The notes under the pieces were generated by a model. The model worked only from the letters and a program-made list of their open reading frames with translations. It was not told where the DNA came from and ran no database searches. From the NCBI GenBank assembly GCA_963778385.1, contig CAVZUA010000026.1:124001-188000 (forward strand): a stretch of DNA of 64,000 nucleotides, given 5' to 3'. The stretch comes from DATARH01 sp963778385 (GTDB taxonomy: Bacteria; Pseudomonadota; Alphaproteobacteria; ATCC43930; CGMCC-115725). The translations under genes were made by a program, and so were the position numbers. Shown piece after piece: positions 59,035 to 64,000 of this stretch; position 1 is the first letter of the stretch, and the number at the start of each line of letters is the position of its first letter.

Positions 59035-59499
59035 ATGGCTGCGCCGATCGATACCGGGCTCGATTTCTTCCGTCAGGCACTGGCGCTGCGCGCCTATCGC
59101 CAGGAAATCCTGTCGGCTGACATCGCCAATGCCAGTACGCCCGGCTTCAAGGCGGTCGATCTCGATTTCGCCGCGGCGATGGGGGCGGCGATGACGCGCC
59201 GCCCCGGCCACGATGCGACGGCGGCGCCATCGCCGTGCAAGCCCTGGCTCGTCGACGCAGCCCGGCAGATGGCCTCGCCCGAACTAAGCGGCGCCGCGGG
59301 GATGACTGAATTCGTCAAATACCAGGCCGGCGGCGAAGTCACCCTCGACGGCAACAGCGTCGACCTCGACCACGAGAAGGTCACCGCGGCCGAGAACGCC
59401 GTCCAGTACGAGGCCGCGGCGACCTTTACGTCGCAAACCATCCGCATGCTGATGATCGCGATCACCGGGTCCGGGTCGTCATCGTCGAGCGGCAGCTAG
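59035..59499 (+). CDS. flgB: Flagellar proximal rod protein FlgB
   Basis: A 154-residue rod protein. The N-terminal rod motif is LSADIANASTPGFKAVDLDF, and the C-terminus ends ENAVQYEAAATFTSQTIRML as usual. A GTG codon at 59032 directly precedes the ATG; either may be used. First of the flgB-C-D-E-F-G-H series, divergent from flgA. Confidence 0.9.
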   Translation: MAAPIDTGLDFFRQALALRAYRQEILSADIANASTPGFKAVDLDFAAAMGAAMTRRPGHDATAAPSPCKPWLVDAARQMASPELSGAAGMTEFVKYQAGGEVTLDGNSVDLDHEKVTAAENAVQYEAAATFTSQTIRMLMIAITGSGSSSSSGS

Positions 59500-59509
59500 G
59501 AGCGGGTGC

Positions 59510-59932
59510 ATGTCGCTGTTCGCCACCCTGTCGATTGCCGGTTCCGGCATGTCCGCCGAGTCGGAGCGGCTGTCGGCCATCGCCAGCAATGTCGCCAACG
59601 CCGACAGCGCGGTCGCCGCTAGCGGTCAGCCCTACAGGGCCCGAGAGGTCGTCTTTCAGGCGGCCTCGCTGCACGGCGACGCCGCGGATGATCCGGCATG
59701 GGTCGGGATGCGCGGGGTTCGCGTCGCCGCGGTGGTCGAAAGCAGCGCGCCGACCCACACGGTCTACGACCCGAACAGCGCCTTCGCCGACAGCAAGGGC
59801 TACGTACAGAGGCCCAACGTCAATCCGGTGGACGAGATGGTCAACATGATCTCCGCCCAGCAGGACTATCAGGCGAACCTCGAGGCGTTCAACGTCGCCA
59901 AGCAGCTCGCCGTGCGGACGCTGCAGATCTAG
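59510..59932 (+). CDS. flgC: Flagellar proximal rod protein FlgC
   Basis: A 140-residue rod protein with the N-terminal signature SERLSAIASNVANADSAVAA and the C-terminal VNPVDEMVNMISAQQDYQAN then LEAFNVAKQLAVRTLQI. The length agrees with the family. It is 10 bases after flgB. Confidence 0.93.
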   Translation: MSLFATLSIAGSGMSAESERLSAIASNVANADSAVAASGQPYRAREVVFQAASLHGDAADDPAWVGMRGVRVAAVVESSAPTHTVYDPNSAFADSKGYVQRPNVNPVDEMVNMISAQQDYQANLEAFNVAKQLAVRTLQI

Positions 59933-59953
59933 CGGCGGGAAAAGGAAAACGCC

Positions 59954-60643
59954 ATGACTGCCGCCGCGAGCATGATGCCGGCCACGGTAACGACCCTGCC
60001 GGTCGGAACGCAGCTCAAGAGTACGAGCAGCACGTCGAGTCCGGTAAACGGCGCCAGTTCGACGCTGAACGAAAGCGATTTCCTCAAATTGCTGACGACG
60101 CAGCTCGAAAAACAAGACCCGCTCAACCCGCAAAATCCTAGCGATTTCGCCGCCGAGCTCGCCCAATTCTCGACCGCCAGCGGCGTGCAGGCGCTCAACC
60201 AGACGCTCGGCACCGGCGGTGGGGTGCAGGCGGCGGGGCTGGTCGGCAAGAATGTCGCGGTGCCCGTCAACGCCCTGCTGCTCGGCGCCAACGGCACCGC
60301 GCAAGGGGCGTTCAACCTCTCGGCCGCGGCTTCCGACGTCAAGCTGACGATCACCGATGCCGGCGGCAGCGTCGTCTCGGTCGTCGATCTCGGGGCGACG
60401 GGCGCGGGCAGCCAGAATTTTACCTGGACCGGCCAGGGTCTCGACGGCAAGGCCCAGCCGGCCGGTACCTATTCCTATTCGATCAAGGCCACCTCCGCCT
60501 CCAGTGCGGCCACGGTGACGGCGACTCCTTATGCGGTTGTCCCGGTCACCTCGGTCGTGCTGGGCGGACAGGGCGGCACGATGCTCGATCTGGGCGGCGG
60601 GCTGGCGCCGGTGGCGTTGAGTGCGGTTCAGGAAGTCTTTTAG
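59954..60643 (+). CDS. flgD: Flagellar hook capping protein FlgD
   Basis: A 229-residue scaffold for hook growth. The conserved N-terminal part is NESDFLKLLTTQLEKQDPLN then PQNPSDFAAELAQFSTASGV; the FlgD Ig-like and Tudor parts (TWTGQGLDGKAQPAGTYSYS) follow. AGGAAA precedes the ATG at short spacing. Confidence 0.92.
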   Translation: MTAAASMMPATVTTLPVGTQLKSTSSTSSPVNGASSTLNESDFLKLLTTQLEKQDPLNPQNPSDFAAELAQFSTASGVQALNQTLGTGGGVQAAGLVGKNVAVPVNALLLGANGTAQGAFNLSAAASDVKLTITDAGGSVVSVVDLGATGAGSQNFTWTGQGLDGKAQPAGTYSYSIKATSASSAATVTATPYAVVPVTSVVLGGQGGTMLDLGGGLAPVALSAVQEVF

Positions 60644-60663
60644 CGCGCTGAGGAGGATCGGCC

Positions 60664-61908
60664 ATGACCCTTTCCGTGGAATTGACCGGGTTGCAGGCGG
60701 CGCAGACCGACCTCGACACGATCGGCAACAATATCGCGAATGTCGGCACCAACGGCTTCAAGTCGTCGTCGCCGAATTTCAGCAGCCTCTACGGCGCCTC
60801 GCTGTCGGGCGCCACCGGTGGTGCCGTGCCCGGCCAAGGTGTGCTGACCAACAGCCTGTCGCAGCTCTTTACTGAGGGTACGATCAGCCAGAGCGGCAAC
60901 CCGCTCGATGTCGCGATCAACGGCAACGGCTTCCTTCAGGTACAAACCCCCACCGGGCTCGCTTACACACGTGACGGCGCTCTCCAGCTCGATGCCAACG
61001 GCATCATCACCAACGATACGGGGGCCGCGGTGCTGGGCTATTCGCCGGTGGCGAGCGGCAGCAACGGCACCGCGACGGGACCGATCGGACCGATCCAGAT
61101 CAGCCAGGGGAATTTGACGCCGACCGCGACCTCGAGCCTGACGATGGATGTCAATCTGCCGTCGACCGATCCGCAGATCAATACCAGCACGACGCCGTTT
61201 AGCATTGCCAACCCGGCAAGCTACAGCGAAAGCACAACGACGACGGTGTACGACAGCCTCGGTACACCGAGCACGATGACCACCTATTTCACCCAGGTCA
61301 GCGGCTCTGGTTCGCCGTCGCAATGGCAAACCCATTGGGGGCTGACCAGCGCCACCGGCACGCTGATCGGGTCGGGCAGCGGCGCGACGCTGACCTTCAA
61401 CAGCTCGGGCGTGCTGACCGCCGGCAGCGGCACGATCAGCGCAACGCCGCAGAGTGGCGCCGCGCCGTTGTCGATCACGCAGAAATTCACCGGCACGACG
61501 CTCTCCAACCTGCCGTTCGCGGTGACGTCGATCAACAATAACGGCAATGGCGGCGGGCAGTTCTCCGGCCTGCAGATCAGCGGCAACGGCAACATCGTGG
61601 CGCAGTATTCCAACGGCGCGACCAAGCTGATGGGCACGATCGCGCTGGCGAGCTTTGTGAACCCGCAAGGCCTGACCGCGGTCCAGGGCAACAATTGGCT
61701 GGCGACGGCGGCATCCGGTGCTGCGGTCACCAACCCGCCGGGGACGGCCGGTCTCGGCACACTCGAATCGGGAGCGATCGAAGGGTCGAACGTCGATCTG
61801 TCGACACAGCTGGTCAATCTCATCGTCGCTCAGCAGGCCTATCAGGCGAATGTCCAGGGCATCAATGTCGACCAGCAGGACGTGCAGCGCCTGCTGACGC
61901 TGCAATAG
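60664..61908 (+). CDS. flgE: Flagellar hook protein FlgE
   Basis: A 414-residue hook subunit. The N-terminal motif is TIGNNIANVGTNGFKSSSPN, followed by NPLDVAINGNGFLQVQTPTG and TRDGALQLDANGIITNDTGA, then a Thr/Ser-rich variable D domain; the C-terminus ends TQLVNLIVAQQAYQANVQGI. GAGGA is seven bases before the ATG. Confidence 0.93.
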   Translation: MTLSVELTGLQAAQTDLDTIGNNIANVGTNGFKSSSPNFSSLYGASLSGATGGAVPGQGVLTNSLSQLFTEGTISQSGNPLDVAINGNGFLQVQTPTGLAYTRDGALQLDANGIITNDTGAAVLGYSPVASGSNGTATGPIGPIQISQGNLTPTATSSLTMDVNLPSTDPQINTSTTPFSIANPASYSESTTTTVYDSLGTPSTMTTYFTQVSGSGSPSQWQTHWGLTSATGTLIGSGSGATLTFNSSGVLTAGSGTISATPQSGAAPLSITQKFTGTTLSNLPFAVTSINNNGNGGGQFSGLQISGNGNIVAQYSNGATKLMGTIALASFVNPQGLTAVQGNNWLATAASGAAVTNPPGTAGLGTLESGAIEGSNVDLSTQLVNLIVAQQAYQANVQGINVDQQDVQRLLTLQ

Positions 61909-61930
61909 CCGGTGATCGGGTAGGCGGACG

Positions 61931-62674
61931 ATGAGCCAGCAGGCGATCTACCTCGCGGCGTCCGGTCTCAACGCGACGATGGACCGGATGACCGCCGCCG
62001 CCAACAACTTGGCCAACACCAGCACGACCGCGTTCAAGGCTCAGCAGCCGGTGTTCAAGGCCGAGCCCTATGTCGGGCAAGGGCTCCCCGACCGCGTCAA
62101 TGTCGCGACTGCCGAGGATACCGCCGATTTCAAACCCGGCCCGATCCAACAGACGGGGCGAAGCCTCGATGTGGCGGTGAGCGGCTCGGGTTGGATCGGC
62201 GTGCAGGCCAGCGACGGAACAACGGCACTGACCCGCAATGGTTCGCTGTCGATTTCCGCGACCGGGATGCTGCAGAGCAGCGACGGCAACCCCGTGCTCG
62301 GCCGGGGCGCGGCGCCGATCACGCTGCCACCGCTGCAGAGCGTGACGATCGGCGAAGACGGCACGATCTCGGGCACGCCGCTCGGCCAGCCAGCCGATCA
62401 GATCACCACGCTCAACCGCATCCTGCTCTCCAACCCGCAGCCAAACACGTTGCGGCGTCGCACCGACGGACTGTTCGACGATCCGAGCGGACAGCCGGTT
62501 CCCGATGCCTCGGTGAAGCTGCAGGTCGGCGCGCTGGAAGAGAGCAACGCCAATCCGGTCGCGCTGATGATGAGCATGATTGAGAACGCCCGCAGCTTCC
62601 AAATGCAGACCGAGCTCGTGCACCTGACCATCAACCAGGGTCAGGGGCAGAGCAGCCCCTTGACCCTCACCTGA
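61931..62674 (+). CDS. flgF: Flagellar rod protein FlgF
   Basis: A 247-residue proximal rod protein. N-terminal motif ATMDRMTAAANNLANTSTTA and the FlgF-like VSGSGWIGVQASDGTTALTR and NGSLSISATGMLQSSDGNPV; the C-terminus is MMSMIENARSFQMQTELVHL. Order flgE-flgF-flgG supports it over other rod proteins. Confidence 0.92.
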   Translation: MSQQAIYLAASGLNATMDRMTAAANNLANTSTTAFKAQQPVFKAEPYVGQGLPDRVNVATAEDTADFKPGPIQQTGRSLDVAVSGSGWIGVQASDGTTALTRNGSLSISATGMLQSSDGNPVLGRGAAPITLPPLQSVTIGEDGTISGTPLGQPADQITTLNRILLSNPQPNTLRRRTDGLFDDPSGQPVPDASVKLQVGALEESNANPVALMMSMIENARSFQMQTELVHLTINQGQGQSSPLTLT

Positions 62675-62704
62675 TCCCGGCAGGGCAGGGCGGAGGACTA
62701 AACA

Positions 62705-63493
62705 ATGATGCAATCGTTGGCCGTGGTCCGCACTGGCCTCGAAGGCAATCAAACCAAGATGGACGTCATCTCCAACAACCTGGCCAACATCAATACGACC
62801 GGGTTCAAGAAGATGCGGCCGATCTTCCACGACCTGCTTTACGAGAACCAGACCCAGGCCGGCGGCTTCACCTCGCAGGCAACCAATTACCCCTCCGGCC
62901 TGCAGCAGGGCACCGGGGCCAATGTCGTCGCCACCGAGCCGGTGGTGTCGCAAGGCAGCCTCGAACAGACCAACAATGCGCTCGACGTAGCGATCAACGG
63001 CCAGGGCTATTTCCAGATCCTGCTGCCCTCCGGCACGTTGGCGTATACCCGAGACGGCAGCTTTCAGGTCAGCCCTCAGGGACAGGTCGTCACCGCGCTC
63101 GGCAACCAGCTGCAGTCGCCGATCACCATCCCGCGCGGCGCGCAAAGCATCACGATCGGCCAGGACGGCACGGTCAGCATTACGCTGCAGGGGCAGGCGC
63201 AGCCGTCGCAGGTCGGGGTGATCCAGCTCGCCAACTTTATCAATCCCGCCGGCCTGCAGAACACCGGCAACAATCTGGCGATCCAGACCCAGGCCTCGGG
63301 CGCGCCGATCACCGGCCAGCCGACCCAGAACGGCCTCGGCTCGGTCGCCCAAGGCTATCTCGAAGGCTCGAACGTGTCGGTGGTCGACGAGATGATCGAC
63401 ATGATCGCGACGCAGCGCGCCTACGAGCTCAACACCGAGGCGGCCAAGGGCGTCGACCAGATGCTCAACTACCTGACCCAGGCCGCTACGTGA
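62705..63493 (+). CDS. flgG: Flagellar distal rod protein FlgG
   Basis: A 262-residue rod protein. MDVISNNLANINTTGFKKMR is the N-terminal motif; ATEPVVSQGSLEQTNNALDV and INGQGYFQILLPSGTLAYTR are typical of FlgG, and the C-terminus ends MIATQRAYELNTEAAKGVDQ. The stop overlaps the flgH start by four bases. Confidence 0.95.
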   Translation: MMQSLAVVRTGLEGNQTKMDVISNNLANINTTGFKKMRPIFHDLLYENQTQAGGFTSQATNYPSGLQQGTGANVVATEPVVSQGSLEQTNNALDVAINGQGYFQILLPSGTLAYTRDGSFQVSPQGQVVTALGNQLQSPITIPRGAQSITIGQDGTVSITLQGQAQPSQVGVIQLANFINPAGLQNTGNNLAIQTQASGAPITGQPTQNGLGSVAQGYLEGSNVSVVDEMIDMIATQRAYELNTEAAKGVDQMLNYLTQAAT

Positions 63494-64000
63494 GCTTGCG
63501 TGTTTCTCCGGCCGCGGTGTTGTTGCTGCTGGGCGGTGGTGTCGCCGGCTGCACGCACCCCGCGACCCAAGGGCAGATGCTGGCCGATCTCGCCCATTTG
63601 CCCGGCGACCAGGCGACCGAGGGGCCAGTCACCAACGGTGCGATCTATCAGGGCAATGTGCAGGGCGGGGGCGGGCTCGAACTGTTCCGCGATCACCGCG
63701 TCTGGCAGGTCGGCGATATCGTGACGGTGCAGATCGCGCAGAACGCCGCCGCCACCAAGAATGTCAGCCAGAATCTCGGCCGCACCGACAGCGTCAAGCA
63801 GAACGTCAACAACCTGTTCGGGCTGCCGACCTCGTTCGGCCACTCCAGCGCGACGACCAAGTTCAACCCGAATATCGACGTCAGCACCGCCAACGCGTTG
63901 CAAGGCAGCGGCGGCACCGCGCAAAGCGACACGTTCAGGGCCACCGTCTCGACGATGGTGCAGCGCATCCGGCCGAACGGCGACCTCGTCATCGCCGGCA
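63490..64000 (+). CDS. flgH: Flagellar L-ring lipoprotein FlgH (5' part, cut by window edge)
   Basis: The first 170 codons of FlgH. Lipoprotein signal SPAAVLLLLGGGVAGC with lipobox VAGC. The conserved part reads FRDHRVWQVGDIVTVQIAQN and SFGHSSATTKFNPNI. GTG 63490 is the start. It continues beyond the window; in this order flgI would be expected nearby. Confidence 0.93.
   Translation, partial: MSLRVSPAAVLLLLGGGVAGCTHPATQGQMLADLAHLPGDQATEGPVTNGAIYQGNVQGGGGLELFRDHRVWQVGDIVTVQIAQNAAATKNVSQNLGRTDSVKQNVNNLFGLPTSFGHSSATTKFNPNIDVSTANALQGSGGTAQSDTFRATVSTMVQRIRPNGDLVIAG

Overview
The window is GC-rich, tightly packed DNA from a motile Gram-negative bacterium, most likely an alphaproteobacterium of a Rhodospirillales-like or Rhizobiales-like lineage. 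Support comes from the gene content (a complex I NDUFA9-type SDR, cobalamin genes, a DUF1127 protein, a lateral-type fli/flg cluster) and from dispersed palindromes whose translation reads AGLDPAIH, which are common in alphaproteobacterial intergenic DNA. The taxonomic call is inference; there is no rRNA or tRNA gene in the window.

Left part (1-30 kb), metabolism and envelope: an NDUFA9-like SDR; tandem cytosolic and exported cyclophilins; an AmpG-type muropeptide permease; a YgjP-type metallopeptidase; a ugpB-A-E-C glycerol-3-phosphate ABC operon interrupted by a small acetyltransferase-like gene and a Phd/PIN toxin-antitoxin pair; divergent cobalamin units (cobA-cobB leftward, cbiD-cobK-ankyrin rightward); a leftward unit of a 66-residue orphan, a cupin and a GNAT gene, divergent from a WYL regulator with an operator-like palindrome between them; gamma-glutamyltranspeptidase; a polysaccharide block (polyprenyl-phosphate sugar transferase, Wza-like lipoprotein, Wzz/GumC-like protein); a HAMP/class III cyclase; a TauD-type dioxygenase; two tandem GFA zinc proteins; a pentapeptide-repeat protein; a CnbZ-like protein and aminopeptidase P. 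Four genes between 14 and 24 kb (ankyrin, WYL regulator, sugar transferase, cyclase) each show one single-base frameshift, which points to assembly error or local decay.

Middle (30-39 kb): DUF1127 protein, prmA, a UvrD/PcrA helicase, an anion permease, hemC, a small membrane protein, and a 559-residue RTX-like protein with about 22 tandem 18-residue units. A gene-poor stretch of about 0.9 kb follows.

Right part (39-64 kb): one nearly continuous flagellar locus: a PilZ-like gene, fliE-fliF-fliG-fliK-fliM-fliN-fliQ1-flhA-fliA-motA-motB-(small membrane protein)-fliH-fliI-fliJ-fliL-fliO-fliP-fliQ2-fliR-flhB, then flgN and flgA on the other strand, then flgB-C-D-E-F-G-flgH, the last cut by the window edge. 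Together these encode the MS ring, switch, stator, export apparatus, rod, hook and L ring. Unusual points are two different FliQ genes, a FliM with no recognisable CheY-binding N-terminal peptide, and a palindrome inserted between fliL and fliO. I did not find a clearly undescribed system; the best leads are the duplicated FliQ, the RTX-like repeat protein and the WYL-regulated orphan operon.
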